A DNA stretch of 64,000 nucleotides from Modestobacter italicus (GTDB lineage: Bacteria > Actinomycetota > Actinomycetes > Mycobacteriales > Geodermatophilaceae), in assembly GCF_000306785.1 (NCBI RefSeq), contig NC_017955.1:1922001-1986000 (forward strand), in the 5' to 3' direction. The first letter of the stretch is position 1. Every line of letters begins with the position of its first letter. Made by a program: the position numbers and the translations under genes. Below the pieces are notes generated by a model, which was not told the DNA's origin, ran no database searches, and saw nothing but the letters and a program-made list of their open reading frames with translations. Below, in pieces: positions 16,880-25,531 of the stretch.

Positions 16880-17437
16880 GTGGGAGACGTGTCGGATGCC
16901 TTCCTGCTCAGCCTGGCCGGGATCTCCGCGACCCTGCTGGGCACGTTCACCCTCGGGGTGTTCTTCTACCTCGACTCCTCGCGGCACCACGAGCGCGGGA
17001 CCGGCGCGGCCGCAGACCGCTACATGCGGTCCGGCGCCCGGTGGGTCTTCGCGGCCTACAGCCTCCCGCTGTTCGTGCCGCTCGTGGTCGCTGGAGTGGG
17101 GCCCCGGTGGGCGGCGGCGTCCTTCGCACTGCTGGGCACGGCGCTCGTCGCGGCGACCGTCGACACCTCCCGCCGGATCACGGCCAAGGGGGCGACGCAC
17201 ATGTCGCCGTCCGTCACCGTGAACGAGATCGCGACGACCGTCCTGGTCCTCCTGCTGGTCGCCCTGCCGTGGGCCGCCGGCGGGTGGCTGCCGCGTCCGT
17301 CGGCATTCGTCCCGTCGCTGCTGATCGCGCTCGTCGCCGCCTTCACCAGCACGGCGACGTTCGTCATGTACTCCTTCGACCGCGCCGATGACGAGGCGGC
17401 GGACACGGCGGAGCGACGGTCCACCGAGGCCGGGTGA
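16880..17437 (+). CDS. Four-helix membrane protein of unknown function
   Basis: Protein of 185 residues with four hydrophobic segments: about 8-28 (SLAGISATLLGTFTLGVFFY), 55-75, 80-95 and, after a loop, 115-160 as one or two helices. No enzyme motif is visible. The GTG at 16880 follows AAGGGG by eight nucleotides; a GTG at 16889 is the alternative. It probably belongs to the RidA transcript and so to the LAL regulator neighbourhood. Confidence 0.65.
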   Translation: MGDVSDAFLLSLAGISATLLGTFTLGVFFYLDSSRHHERGTGAAADRYMRSGARWVFAAYSLPLFVPLVVAGVGPRWAAASFALLGTALVAATVDTSRRITAKGATHMSPSVTVNEIATTVLVLLLVALPWAAGGWLPRPSAFVPSLLIALVAAFTSTATFVMYSFDRADDEAADTAERRSTEAG

Positions 17438-17511
17438 GGGACGCCGGCCGGGACGGCAGTGGGGGCGGCGCTCCCGTGGCCACCCGCAGGTGACCTGACC
17501 GAGCGGGCGGG

Positions 17512-18264
17512 TCATCCGCTCGCCCTGGCCTCGATCAGGTCGAGGTCGCGCACGGCGTAGCGGTGGTGCTCCCACTCCTCCTCGAGGATCACGTGCACGC
17601 AGCTGAGGGTGGTCTCCGGGTACGCCGGGCTCCACGGATTCGCATGCTGCGCCGCCAGGTCGCCGGGGGTGACGGTCGCGAGGAAGTCCCGCACCATCGC
17701 CAGACGAGTGGCCCGGACGTCCACGACCTCCTCGTACGGAGGGGTGCCCGGAGTGAACATCGACGTGTCGAGCCCGTCCTCACCGCCGCTCGTCTGGCCG
17801 ATCGGGCTGAACGGCTCGTCGATGCCCAGCACCGCCCGGCCCAGCCAGGCATCGGTGGCCAGGACCAGGTGACGCAGCGTCTGCGAGAACGACCACTCAC
17901 CGTCGACGGAGACGTCGACCGTGCCGGGTGGCATCGCGCCGACGCGCTCCAGCGTGGCGGCCCACGTGCTCTCGAGCGCGGCCCATGCCGCACGCAGGTC
18001 GCCCGGGTCCTCGGCCCGCCGCTGGCCGCGTCCGGGGAAGCGACGGTTCAGTTCGGCCTCGACGAAGGGCGCGACGTCCACGCCGTTGACGATCAGCACG
18101 CCATCGCCGCCGGTGAGCCAGGGCGCGTCGATGTCTGCGCTGTCCACCGTGACCCCGCGCATGACAGCAGCCGACAGGTCGCACCCGACGAATCGGGCCC
18201 CCCGCAGGTCGGCTTTGACGAACTCTGCGCCCTTCAGGTCCTCCGATCGGCCGGACGTCGCCAT
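17512..18264 (-). CDS. DinB-like protein with N-terminal pentapeptide repeats
   Basis: Protein of 250 residues. Residues 9-40 (DLKGAEFVKADLRGARFVGC and onward) form a short run of pentapeptide repeats. The rest is a DinB/mycothiol-dependent maleylpyruvate isomerase-like four-helix bundle with the metal-site histidines in FSQTLRHLVLATDAW and in a C-terminal EEEWEHHRYAVRDLD. Such proteins are metal-dependent, thiol-cofactor transferases or of unknown role. ATG 18264 follows GAGAGG. Its upstream neighbour on the same strand is a gene remnant. Confidence 0.82.
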   Translation of the reverse strand: MATSGRSEDLKGAEFVKADLRGARFVGCDLSAAVMRGVTVDSADIDAPWLTGGDGVLIVNGVDVAPFVEAELNRRFPGRGQRRAEDPGDLRAAWAALESTWAATLERVGAMPPGTVDVSVDGEWSFSQTLRHLVLATDAWLGRAVLGIDEPFSPIGQTSGGEDGLDTSMFTPGTPPYEEVVDVRATRLAMVRDFLATVTPGDLAAQHANPWSPAYPETTLSCVHVILEEEWEHHRYAVRDLDLIEARASG

Positions 18265-18469
18265 GACCTCTCCTCGTCGGGCTCCGTTCGTGCCGGTTCG
18301 TCGACCACCCACTGGTCGAGCGCCACGGGACTCCGAGTCGGCCCCTGGCCAGGAGGTGAGCTGGGCCAGTCTCGCAGGAACCAACGCAGCTGGGGCTCGG
18401 GGCGGCCGGAAGGCGTCGGTCCGGGGCCGGACGGCGGCCGTGGCCGGCCGACGCGCACGGGAAAGTGGC

Positions 18470-18622
18470 TGCGGCCGTGGTGAGCAGGAAGACCTTCCCG
18501 CCGAGCTCGAACACGTACCCGTCCGGGCCGACGGGGTGCTCCCAGGCGCTCGACGCCAGCTCCACGGCGGTCGGCTCCGCGAGGTCGAGCAGCGTCTCGT
18601 CGTCCGGCGCCCCGCGCCACAT
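18470..18622 (-). pseudogene. 5' fragment of an MmcQ/YjbR-like gene
   Basis: About 50 codons read MWRGAPDDETLLDLAEPTAV and WEHPVGPDGYVFELGGKVF, then LLTTAAATFP. The segment PVGPDGYVFELGGKVFLLT resembles the PFGPDxxVFKVGGKMFALL core of MmcQ/YjbR DNA-binding-like proteins. After about position 18470 the frame loses family similarity and becomes Arg/Pro-rich. Intact members have about 115-120 residues, so this is a truncated copy. From here to the DinB gene (18265) nothing recognisable is left. Confidence 0.5.
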
Positions 18623-18683
18623 CGGCGGCCGCTGGGATCCACCTCCTCGCCGGCCCGTCCAGGCGGTTTCTGCGCGGCAGTTC

Positions 18684-19115
18684 TCAGGACTGCTCGGCCG
18701 CGGTGCTCCCTTCCGCAGCACGGACCAGCAACGAGTGCAGCGTCGCCAGCTCCGTCTCGGAGAGCCCGCCGAGCGACTCCTCGAGCACGCCGTCGACGAT
18801 CGCGGCCCCTTCGGTGCGGACGCGGTCGCCGGTGGCGGTGAGCCGGTGCTGGACCTTGCGACCGGGGCCGGCGACGCGTTCCAGCAGGTCCCGCTCGACC
18901 ATCCGCCTGGCCAGCTCGCCCATGGACTGGTCGGTCTGGAAGGTCAGCACGGCGAGTTCGTGCACGGAGGCGTCCGGGTTCGCGTGCAGGTGGCGGAGCA
19001 CGTCCCACTGGACGAGCGAGAGCCCGAGGGCGGCCAGGCGCCTGTTGGCCTCGCGGTGGTGGCGCCACTGCAGGCGCTTCACGGCCAGGCCGACGTCCTG
19101 CAGCGAGATGCCCAT
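18684..19115 (-). CDS. MarR family transcriptional regulator
   Basis: Winged-helix repressor of 143 residues. The recognition part reads LSLVQWDVLRHLHANPDASVHELAVLTF with the wing RKVQHRLTATGDRVRTEG. MarR proteins usually bind small phenolic or lipophilic ligands. It is divergent from an alpha/beta hydrolase, and the gap holds a perfect 14-bp palindrome that is the probable operator for both genes. Confidence 0.9.
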   Translation of the reverse strand: MGISLQDVGLAVKRLQWRHHREANRRLAALGLSLVQWDVLRHLHANPDASVHELAVLTFQTDQSMGELARRMVERDLLERVAGPGRKVQHRLTATGDRVRTEGAAIVDGVLEESLGGLSETELATLHSLLVRAAEGSTAAEQS

Positions 19116-19143
19116 GCCAGCAGCCTATGCCACTGGGCAAGGG

Positions 19144-19157
19144 ACCTTGTACAAGGT
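19144..19157. promoter_or_regulatory. MarR operator palindrome
   Basis: ACCTTGTACAAGGT is a perfect 14-bp palindrome in the 110-bp gap between the divergent MarR and hydrolase genes. A second half-site CCTTGTA follows at 19159-19165, and TATTAT at 19164-19169 may be the hydrolase -10 box. The AT-rich centre and location fit a MarR site. Confidence 0.72.
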
Positions 19158-19225
19158 TCCTTGTATTATCACGACCGCGGCCCCAGCGAGGACGCCGTCA
19201 GCCCCGTACCGATCGAGGAGCCCGC

Positions 19226-20038
19226 ATGACCAGCACCCACCGCCTCACCGTCGCCCTCGCCGCAGGCGACACGACCGTGGACGTCTCGCTCTCCGAGCAG
19301 GGTGCGGGCCACCCCGTCCTGCTGCTGCACGGCGGGGGCGGCCCGTTGACCGTGACGCCGTGGGCGGAGCGGCTCGCCGGGGCGCGGCCGGCACGCGTGC
19401 TCACCCCGGTCCACCCGGGCTTCGCGGGTACTCCCCGGCTGGCCGAGCTGGACAGCATCCGCGGCCTGGCGGCCGTCTACGTCGCCCTGCTCGACGCCCT
19501 GGACCTGCGGGACGTCACGGTCGTCGGCAACTCCATCGGCGGCTGGGTCGCCGCGGAGATGGCGGTGCTCGGGTCGGCGCGGGTCAGCAGCTACGTGCTG
19601 GTCGACGCCGTGGGCATCGAGGTCCCCGGCCACCCGGTCGCCGACTTCTTCGCCCTCACCCCGGCCGAGGTCGCCCAGCGGTCCTACGCCGACCCCGCCC
19701 GCTACGGCGTCGACCCGGCCGCGCTGCCCCCGGAGGTCCGCGCGGCCCTGGCCGGGAACCGCGTCGCTCTCCAGGTGTACGGCGGTGTCTCGATGACCGA
19801 CCCGACCCTGGCCGCCCGGCTCGGCACCGTCACGGCACCCGTCGCCGTCGTCTGGGGCGAGGCCGACCGCATCGGCGATCCCGACTTCGGTCGGGCCTAC
19901 GCCGCCGCGGTGCCCGGCGCGACGTTCGTCCTGCTGCCCGGTGCGGGGCACCTGCCCCAGATCGAGGCCCCCGACGCCCTGATCGACGTCGTGTGGGACG
20001 TCGCCGACGCGCATGCCGCGTCCCGGCCGTCCGCGTGA
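19226..20038 (+). CDS. Alpha/beta hydrolase
   Basis: Hydrolase of 270 residues. The oxyanion segment is LLLHGGGGP, the nucleophile elbow is VVGNSIGGW with Ser as nucleophile, the acid lies in VVWGEADRIGD and the histidine in PGAGHLPQIEAP. The substrate is unknown. ATG 19226 follows GAGGAG. It is divergent from the MarR gene and shares its control region, so the likely role is detoxification or use of the MarR ligand. Confidence 0.9.
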   Translation: MTSTHRLTVALAAGDTTVDVSLSEQGAGHPVLLLHGGGGPLTVTPWAERLAGARPARVLTPVHPGFAGTPRLAELDSIRGLAAVYVALLDALDLRDVTVVGNSIGGWVAAEMAVLGSARVSSYVLVDAVGIEVPGHPVADFFALTPAEVAQRSYADPARYGVDPAALPPEVRAALAGNRVALQVYGGVSMTDPTLAARLGTVTAPVAVVWGEADRIGDPDFGRAYAAAVPGATFVLLPGAGHLPQIEAPDALIDVVWDVADAHAASRPSA

Positions 20039-20069
20039 CGAGGTCGTAGGCGACCGACAGCCGCAGCGA

Positions 20070-20094
20070 CCGGACCCGGGACGGTGGGGTCCGG
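20070..20094 (+). terminator. Terminator-like hairpin after the hydrolase
   Basis: CCGGACCC and GGGTCCGG form a perfect 8-bp stem around nine bases. It lies 32 bp behind the hydrolase stop and in front of the importer operon. Confidence 0.55.
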
Positions 20095-20214
20095 GCGGTC
20101 GTGTTGTGCGTCCGGACACCCGGCGGAATGCTCGTGCGTGCCAGACCGGTTCCCCAGGCGGCGGGAACTCCTGCCGGACCCCGAAGACCTGAACCGATGA
20201 ACCCGGAGCCCACC

Positions 20215-21000
20215 GTGCGCACGCGCCTGTCCGTGACCGTTGCCCTCACCGCCGCCCTGCTGCTGACCTCCTGCGGCGGCGACTCCGACGACGCGGGCGG
20301 CAGCGCCGGCGGCTCGGACGACGTGCTGCGCGTCGCGACCGAGGGCACCTACGCGCCGTTCTCCTTCCACGACCCGGACAGCAACGAGCTCACCGGCTAC
20401 GACGTCGAGGTGGCCCAGGCCGTCGGCGACGAGCTGGGCATGGACGTGGAGTTCAGCGAGACGCAGTTCGACGCGATCTTCGCCGGCCTCGAGGCCGACC
20501 GGTACGACGTCATCGCCAACCAGATCGGCGTCAACCCCGAGCGCCAGGCGAAGTACCTGTTCTCCACGCCGTACACCGTCTCGAACGGCGTCGTCATCAC
20601 GCGGGCCGACGACACGAGCATCACCTCGCTGGCCGACGTCGCGGGCAAGCGCAGCGCGCAGTCGACCACCAGCAACTTCGCGCAGGTCGCCACCGACGCC
20701 GGCGCGCAGATCGAGGCCGTCGAGGGCTTCACCCAGGCCATCACCCTGCTCAAGCAGTCGCGCGTCGACGTCACGATCAACGACAGCCTGGCCTTCCTGG
20801 AGTACCAGAAGTCGACCGGTGACCAGGACGTGAAGATCGCCGCCGAGATCGACGACCCGAGCGAGTCGGCGTTCGCCTTCCGCAAGGACAGCGCCGACCT
20901 GCAGACCCAGGTGGACGGCGCCCTGGAGACGCTGCGTGCCGACGGCACGCTGGCCGAGATCTCGGAGAAGTACTTCGGCGAGGACGTCAGCGGGGAGTGA
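20215..21000 (+). CDS. Polar amino acid (cystine-like) ABC transporter substrate-binding lipoprotein
   Basis: Extracytoplasmic binding protein of 261 residues. It starts with a lipoprotein signal, [20 protein letters not shown], with the modified Cys at about 20. The SBP_bac_3 domain then has [54 protein letters not shown] and an ending EISEKYFG. The pattern is close to cystine binders such as TcyA/FliY, which makes cystine the best guess. GTG 20215 follows GGAG by six nucleotides; ATG 20197 in the same frame lacks a site. Its stop overlaps the permease start. Confidence 0.9.
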   Translation: MRTRLSVTVALTAALLLTSCGGDSDDAGGSAGGSDDVLRVATEGTYAPFSFHDPDSNELTGYDVEVAQAVGDELGMDVEFSETQFDAIFAGLEADRYDVIANQIGVNPERQAKYLFSTPYTVSNGVVITRADDTSITSLADVAGKRSAQSTTSNFAQVATDAGAQIEAVEGFTQAITLLKQSRVDVTINDSLAFLEYQKSTGDQDVKIAAEIDDPSESAFAFRKDSADLQTQVDGALETLRADGTLAEISEKYFGEDVSGE

Positions 21001-21665
21001 ACGCGATCGACTGGGACCTCGTCCGCAGCAGCCTCGGCCCGCTCTTCCAGGGGCTGCTGCGGGGCACGCTGCCGCTGACCGCGGTGAGCTTCGCGCTGGG
21101 GCTGGCCATCGCCCTGCTGGTCGCGCTGATGCGCCTGTCGGGCAACCGGCTGGTGTCGGGGCTCGCCCGGTTCTACGTCTCGGTCATCCGCGGCACGCCG
21201 CTGCTGCTCCAGCTGTTCATCGTCTTCTACGGGCTGCCCTCGTTCGGCGTCACCCTCGACCCGTGGCCCAGCGCGATCATCGCGCTGTCGCTCAACGTCG
21301 GGGGCTACGCCTCCGAGGCCATCCGGGGGGCGATCCTCGCGGTGCCGCGCGGGCAGTGGGAGGCGGCGATGACCGTCGGGATGGGCCGGGTCACGACGCT
21401 GCGCCGGGTGGTCCTGCCGCAGGCGTCCCGCATCGCTGTCCCGCCGTTGAGCAACACCCTCATCTCGCTGGTCAAGGACACCTCGCTCGTCTCGGTCGTC
21501 CTGGTCACGGAGCTGCTGCGCGAGGCCCAGGTGATCGCCGGACAGAGCTTCGAGTTCTTCACCCTCTACGGCGTCGCCGCCGTCTACTACTGGATGGTGT
21601 GCCTCGTGCTCTCCTTCGGGCAGACCCGCCTGGAGACCCGGCTGTCCCGGTACGTGGCCGCATGA
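20997..21665 (+). CDS. Amino acid ABC transporter permease
   Basis: Membrane subunit of 222 residues of the HisM/TcyL type. Hydrophobic segments lie at about 20-45, 62-80, 88-105 and 185-205. The cytoplasmic EAA loop reads [20 protein letters not shown], which contacts the ATPase, and the [20 protein letters not shown] segment is diagnostic for this family. The GTG start overlaps the binding protein stop as GTGA. One permease gene implies a homodimeric channel. Confidence 0.93.
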   Translation: MNAIDWDLVRSSLGPLFQGLLRGTLPLTAVSFALGLAIALLVALMRLSGNRLVSGLARFYVSVIRGTPLLLQLFIVFYGLPSFGVTLDPWPSAIIALSLNVGGYASEAIRGAILAVPRGQWEAAMTVGMGRVTTLRRVVLPQASRIAVPPLSNTLISLVKDTSLVSVVLVTELLREAQVIAGQSFEFFTLYGVAAVYYWMVCLVLSFGQTRLETRLSRYVAA

Positions 21666-22417
21666 CCGCCCCGCTGCTGGAGGCCCGCGGGCTGGTCAAG
21701 TCCTTCGGGGAGAACCGGGTGCTGCGCGGCATCGACGTCGCGGTGCCGGCCGGGTCGGTCACCTGCCTCATCGGGCCGTCGGGCTCGGGCAAGACGACGG
21801 TGCTGCGCAGCCTCAACGGGCTGGAGACGCCGGAGTCCGGCACGGTGCGGGTCGGCGATGTCGAGCTGGACTGGTCGACCCGGCCCGACACCCGCGCGGT
21901 GTCCCGGCTGCGCGGGCAGAGCGGCATGGTGTTCCAGTCGCACAACCTCTTCCCGCACCTCACCGTGCTGGACAACGTGACCTCCGGGCCGGTGTTCGCC
22001 CAGGGCCGGCCGCGCGCTCAGGCGCAGGAGGAGGCCCGGGAGCTGCTGGCCCGCGTGGGCCTCGCGGACAAGGCCGATTCCTACCCGGTGCAGCTGTCCG
22101 GCGGGCAGCAGCAGCGCGTCGGCATCGCCCGCGCACTGGCCACCCGGCCGCAGGTGGTGCTGTTCGACGAGCCGACCAGCGCCCTCGACCCCGAGCTGGT
22201 CGGCGAGGTGCTGCGGGTGATGCAGTCGCTGGCCGCCGACGGCTGGACGATGGTCGTGGTCACCCACGAGATGCGGTTCGCCCGCCAGGTGGCCGACCAG
22301 GTGCTGTTCCTCGACGGCGGCGTGGTGGTGGAGCAGGGCCCGCCGTCCGAGGTGCTCGTGGAGCCGCGCGAGGCCCGCACCCGGCAGTTCCTGCAGCGGC
22401 TGCTCGACCCCCTGTAG
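21662..22417 (+). CDS. Amino acid ABC transporter ATP-binding protein
   Basis: ATPase of 251 residues. Walker A is GPSGSGKTT, the Q-loop lies in [15 protein letters not shown], the signature is LSGGQQQR, Walker B is [13 protein letters not shown] and the switch histidine is in VVVTHEM. This is the standard polar amino acid importer ATPase. ATG 21662 overlaps the permease stop as ATGA. The three genes form one operon that ends at the hairpin near 22432. Confidence 0.95.
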   Translation: MTAPLLEARGLVKSFGENRVLRGIDVAVPAGSVTCLIGPSGSGKTTVLRSLNGLETPESGTVRVGDVELDWSTRPDTRAVSRLRGQSGMVFQSHNLFPHLTVLDNVTSGPVFAQGRPRAQAQEEARELLARVGLADKADSYPVQLSGGQQQRVGIARALATRPQVVLFDEPTSALDPELVGEVLRVMQSLAADGWTMVVVTHEMRFARQVADQVLFLDGGVVVEQGPPSEVLVEPREARTRQFLQRLLDPL

Positions 22418-22431
22418 CCACGGGCCGCACC

Positions 22432-22453
22432 AGCCGACCGGGAGCCGGTCAGC
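22432..22453. terminator. Weak hairpin between convergent genes
   Basis: GACCGG and CCGGTC pair around GAG, extended by AGC/GCT with one mismatch. It lies between the ATPase stop and the stop of the MmyB-like regulator gene. Confidence 0.4.
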
Positions 22454-23339
22454 TGCTGGACGTGCTGACGGCCTCGGTGGCCAGGTCGTCCTGCGAGGCC
22501 GCCCAGGAGGCGAGCAGCCTCAGTGCGTCGGCGGTGGGCGTGCCCGGAGGAGCCGAGTAGACGTTGAGCTGCAGGCCCGGTGACGAGCTGAGCTCCATGC
22601 CCTCGAAGTCCAGGTCCAGCTGCCCGACCTCGGGGTGGCGCAGCCGCTTCTGCCCGCTGCGGTGGAACGTCACGTCGTGGGACGCCCAGCGCTGGCGGAA
22701 CAGCTCCGAGCGGGTGGACAGCTTGCCGACCAGCTCGATCAGCGCCTTGTCGTGCGGGTTCCGGCCGGCCTCCAGCCGGAGCATCGCCGCGGCGTCGTTG
22801 GCGATCCGGTCGTAGTCGACGAAGAAGTCCCGCGCGGCGGGGTCCAGGTAGACGAACCGGGTGGTGTTGGCCGGACGGCGGGGGTCGGCGAGCACCGGTG
22901 AGTACAGCGCCCGCGCCAACTGGTTCATCGCCACGATGTCGTGCCGGCCGTTGCGCACCCACGCCGGTGCGTCGGTCATGGCGTCGAGCACGTGCTGGAC
23001 GGCGGGCCGGACGGTGGTCGCGGGCCGCTTCCGGGGGGTGGTGGAGTGGCCGCTCGCCCGGGCGAGGGAGAAGAGGTGGGTGCGTTCGGCCTCGTCCAGC
23101 CGCAGCGCCCCGGCCAGGGAGTTGAGCACGCTCTCCGAGGCGCCGGCAAGGCTGCCGCGCTCCATCCGGACGTAGTAGTCCACCGAGACGCCGGCGAGCA
23201 GCGCCACCTCCTCGCGGCGCAGGCCCTTGACCCGGCGGTTGCCGCCGTAGGCCGGCAGCCCGGCCTGCTCCGGGGTGATCCGCGCCCGTCGGGTGCTCAG
23301 GAAGTCGCGGATCTCCGCGCTCAGGTCGGTGCTGCTCAC
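22449..23339 (-). CDS. XRE/MmyB-like transcriptional regulator 1
   Basis: Regulator of 296 residues. The N-terminal HTH (about 8-75) reads [20 protein letters not shown]. The rest is the MmyB-like PAS-type ligand-binding domain with NQLARALYSPVLAD, IANDAAAMLRLEAGRNPHD, RWASHDVTFHRSGQKRLRHP and the ending LRLLASWAASQDD. Members bind fatty-acid-like or unknown ligands and often control a divergent oxidoreductase, as here. GTG 23339 has TACCGT (minus strand) six nucleotides upstream, so the transcript is probably leaderless. Two further paralogues are at 29953 and 58948. Confidence 0.92.
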   Translation of the reverse strand: MSSTDLSAEIRDFLSTRRARITPEQAGLPAYGGNRRVKGLRREEVALLAGVSVDYYVRMERGSLAGASESVLNSLAGALRLDEAERTHLFSLARASGHSTTPRKRPATTVRPAVQHVLDAMTDAPAWVRNGRHDIVAMNQLARALYSPVLADPRRPANTTRFVYLDPAARDFFVDYDRIANDAAAMLRLEAGRNPHDKALIELVGKLSTRSELFRQRWASHDVTFHRSGQKRLRHPEVGQLDLDFEGMELSSSPGLQLNVYSAPPGTPTADALRLLASWAASQDDLATEAVSTSSS

Positions 23340-23374
23340 GGATCCACGGTAGGCAGCCGCCGGTGCTGGTGGGA

Positions 23375-23389
23375 GGCACTGCCAGTACC
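23375..23389. promoter_or_regulatory. MmyB operator, site 1
   Basis: GGCACTGCCAGTACC lies 36 bp upstream of the regulator 1 start. It is the exact reverse complement of site 2 at 23504-23518, so the two sites form a 15-bp inverted repeat spanning the divergent control region. Related sites precede the other two MmyB genes. Confidence 0.7.
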
Positions 23390-23503
23390 CGGGACGACCG
23401 TCACTCCTGGCGCGGACGCGCAGCCGACCAGAGGCGTCCACCGGCGGAACGGTGCCGCCGTCGACCGGCCGGACGCCCGGGTGAGCGCGTGAGCGCCGAG
23501 GGA

Positions 23504-23518
23504 GGTACTGGCAGTGCC
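23504..23518. promoter_or_regulatory. MmyB operator, site 2
   Basis: GGTACTGGCAGTGCC lies 51 bp before the aldo/keto reductase start and is an exact inverted copy of site 1. A weaker copy (GCCACTGCCAGCCGG, 10 of 15 positions) follows at 23529-23543. Confidence 0.7.
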
Positions 23519-23569
23519 CTGTTCGACAGCCACTGCCAGCCGGCCGGAACGGCGCCGAGCATGGAGTCC

Positions 23570-24454
23570 ATGAGCAGCTCCGCCTTCACCCTGAACAACG
23601 GCGTCGAGATCCCCGCGGTCGGCTTCGGGGTCTTCCAGACACCGCCCGACGAGACCGTCGCGGCCGTGCAGACCGCGCTCGAGGTCGGCTACCGGCACAT
23701 CGACACCGCAGCCGCCTACGGCAACGAGCGCGAGGTCGGCGAGGCCGTCCGGCGCTCCGGCCTCGACCGGTCCGAGGTGTTCGTCGAGACGAAGGTCTGG
23801 GTCACCGACTACGGCTACGACACCACGCTGCACGCCTTCGACAAGAGCGCCGGCAAGCTGGGCATCGACCAGATCGACCTGCTGATCCTGCACCAGCCGC
23901 TGCCGACGGAGTTCGAGCTGACCCTGGACGCCTACCGGGCGCTGGAGCAGCTGCTGGCCGACGGCCGGGTGCGCGCGATCGGCGTCAGCAACTTCATGCC
24001 CGACCACCTGACCCGGCTGCTGGCCGAGACCTCGGTCGTCCCGGCGGTGAACCAGATCGAGGTGCACCCCTACTTCCGGCAGCCCGAGCTGCTGGCGGCC
24101 GACGCCGAGCACGGGATCCTGTCCCAGGCGTGGTCGCCGATCGGCGGCATCACCTTCTACCGCGACGGCTCGCACGGCAGCACCCTGGCCGACCCCACCA
24201 TCGGGGCGATCGCCGCGGCCCACGGCAGGACGCTCGCGCAGGTGATGCTCCGCTGGCACGTCCAGCAGGGCCGCCAGGTGATCCCGAAGTCGGTCACCCC
24301 GTCGCGCATCGCCGAGAACCTCGATGTCCTCGACTTCCAGCTGACCGGCGACCAGCTCGCCGCGATCGACGCGCTGGACACCGGGGTCCGCGGCGGCCCG
24401 GATCCGGCCGACATCACCCGCGAGACCTTCGGCCTCGAGATCCCCGAAGCCTGA
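23570..24454 (+). CDS. Aldo/keto reductase
   Basis: NADPH-dependent carbonyl reductase of 294 residues, family AKR5-like. The catalytic tetrad is visible: Asp in GYRHIDTAAAYGNE, Tyr in the same segment, Lys in FVETKVW and His in LLILHQP. The cofactor site is near the end, VIPKSVTPSRIAENLD. ATG 23570 has GGAG four nucleotides before it; ATG 23561 in the same frame is possible. It is the first gene of a run with an alcohol dehydrogenase and a cupin, divergent from MmyB regulator 1. Confidence 0.93.
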   Translation: MSSSAFTLNNGVEIPAVGFGVFQTPPDETVAAVQTALEVGYRHIDTAAAYGNEREVGEAVRRSGLDRSEVFVETKVWVTDYGYDTTLHAFDKSAGKLGIDQIDLLILHQPLPTEFELTLDAYRALEQLLADGRVRAIGVSNFMPDHLTRLLAETSVVPAVNQIEVHPYFRQPELLAADAEHGILSQAWSPIGGITFYRDGSHGSTLADPTIGAIAAAHGRTLAQVMLRWHVQQGRQVIPKSVTPSRIAENLDVLDFQLTGDQLAAIDALDTGVRGGPDPADITRETFGLEIPEA

Positions 24455-24493
24455 CCACCCCCACGCGAGAGACCCACAGGAAGGCACGAGATC

Positions 24494-25516
24494 GTGCGAG
24501 CAACAGTCATGTACGGCGCCGGCGACGTCCGGGTGGAGCAGCTGCCCGACCCGGCGATCGAGCTCCCCACCGACGCGGTCGTCCGGGTGGTGCGGGCCTG
24601 CGTCTGCGGCAGCGACCTCCACCCCTACCACTCCATGCCCGCCTCGGAGCAGGGGACGCCGATGGGCCACGAGTTCGTCGGCGTCGTCGAGGAGGTCGGC
24701 TCGGACGTCGTGAAGGTGAAGCCCGGTGACCTGGTCATCGCCCCGTTCGCGTACTTCGACGGCACCTGCGAGTTCTGCCGGGAGGGACTGACCACCTCCT
24801 GCCTGCACGGCGGCTTCTTCTCCACCGCGCAGGCCGAGGCCGTGCGGGTGCCGCAGGCCGACGGCACGCTCGTGGTGGCGCCGGTCGGCGAGGACTCCGC
24901 CCTGCTGCCCTCGCTGCTGACGCTGTCCGACGTCCTCATCACCGGGTATCACGCGGCCGTCATGGGCCAGGTCTCGGCCGGGAGCTCCGTGACGGTCATC
25001 GGGGACGGCGCGGTGGGGCTGCTGGCGGTGCTGTCCGCCAAGCGGCTGGGCGCCGAGCAGATCATCCTCATGGGCCGCCACCGGGCGCGCACCGACCTGG
25101 GGCGCGAGTTCGGCGCCACCGACGTCGTCGCCGAGCGGGCCGATGAGGGCATCGCGAGGGTGCTGGAGCTCACCGGCGGCCGCGGCACGCACGCCGTCCT
25201 GGAGTGCGTCGGGCACCGGCCGGCCTATGACCAGGCCGTCGGGACCGTGCGCGCCGGCGGCGTCATCAGCCGGGTCGGCGTCCCGCAGTACGAGGAGGCG
25301 CCGATCGGCTTCGGCAGCCTCTTCGGCCGCAACGTCCGCCTGGCCGGCGGCCCGGGCGCGCAACGCGCGCACATCGAGGAGCTGCTGCCCGACGTGCTCG
25401 AGGGGCGCATCGAGCCGGGCCGGGTGTTCGACCGCACCGTGGCCCTGGACGACACCCCGGCCGGCTACACCGCCATGGACGAGCGCACCGCGCTCAAGGT
25501 CCTCGTCCGTCCCTGA
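24494..25516 (+). CDS. Zn-dependent alcohol dehydrogenase, unusual structural-zinc site
   Basis: Medium-chain dehydrogenase of 340 residues. Catalytic zinc ligands are in VCGSDLH and MGHEFVGVVEE, and the Rossmann motif is VIGDGAVGLLAV. The structural-zinc loop reads FDGTCEFCREGLTTSC, so the first of the usual four Cys is replaced by Asp. GTG 24494 follows AGGAAGG. It lies 39 bp behind the aldo/keto reductase and 15 bp before the cupin gene and is probably co-transcribed under MmyB regulator 1. Confidence 0.9.
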   Translation: MRATVMYGAGDVRVEQLPDPAIELPTDAVVRVVRACVCGSDLHPYHSMPASEQGTPMGHEFVGVVEEVGSDVVKVKPGDLVIAPFAYFDGTCEFCREGLTTSCLHGGFFSTAQAEAVRVPQADGTLVVAPVGEDSALLPSLLTLSDVLITGYHAAVMGQVSAGSSVTVIGDGAVGLLAVLSAKRLGAEQIILMGRHRARTDLGREFGATDVVAERADEGIARVLELTGGRGTHAVLECVGHRPAYDQAVGTVRAGGVISRVGVPQYEEAPIGFGSLFGRNVRLAGGPGAQRAHIEELLPDVLEGRIEPGRVFDRTVALDDTPAGYTAMDERTALKVLVRP

Positions 25517-25531
25517 CAGGAAGGCACTGAC

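Noticed and set aside
18234-18620. 128-codon frame over the gap between the DinB and MarR genes
   Set aside because: It starts inside the MmcQ-like fragment in another frame and ends inside the DinB gene; Arg/Pro-rich, no ribosome site.
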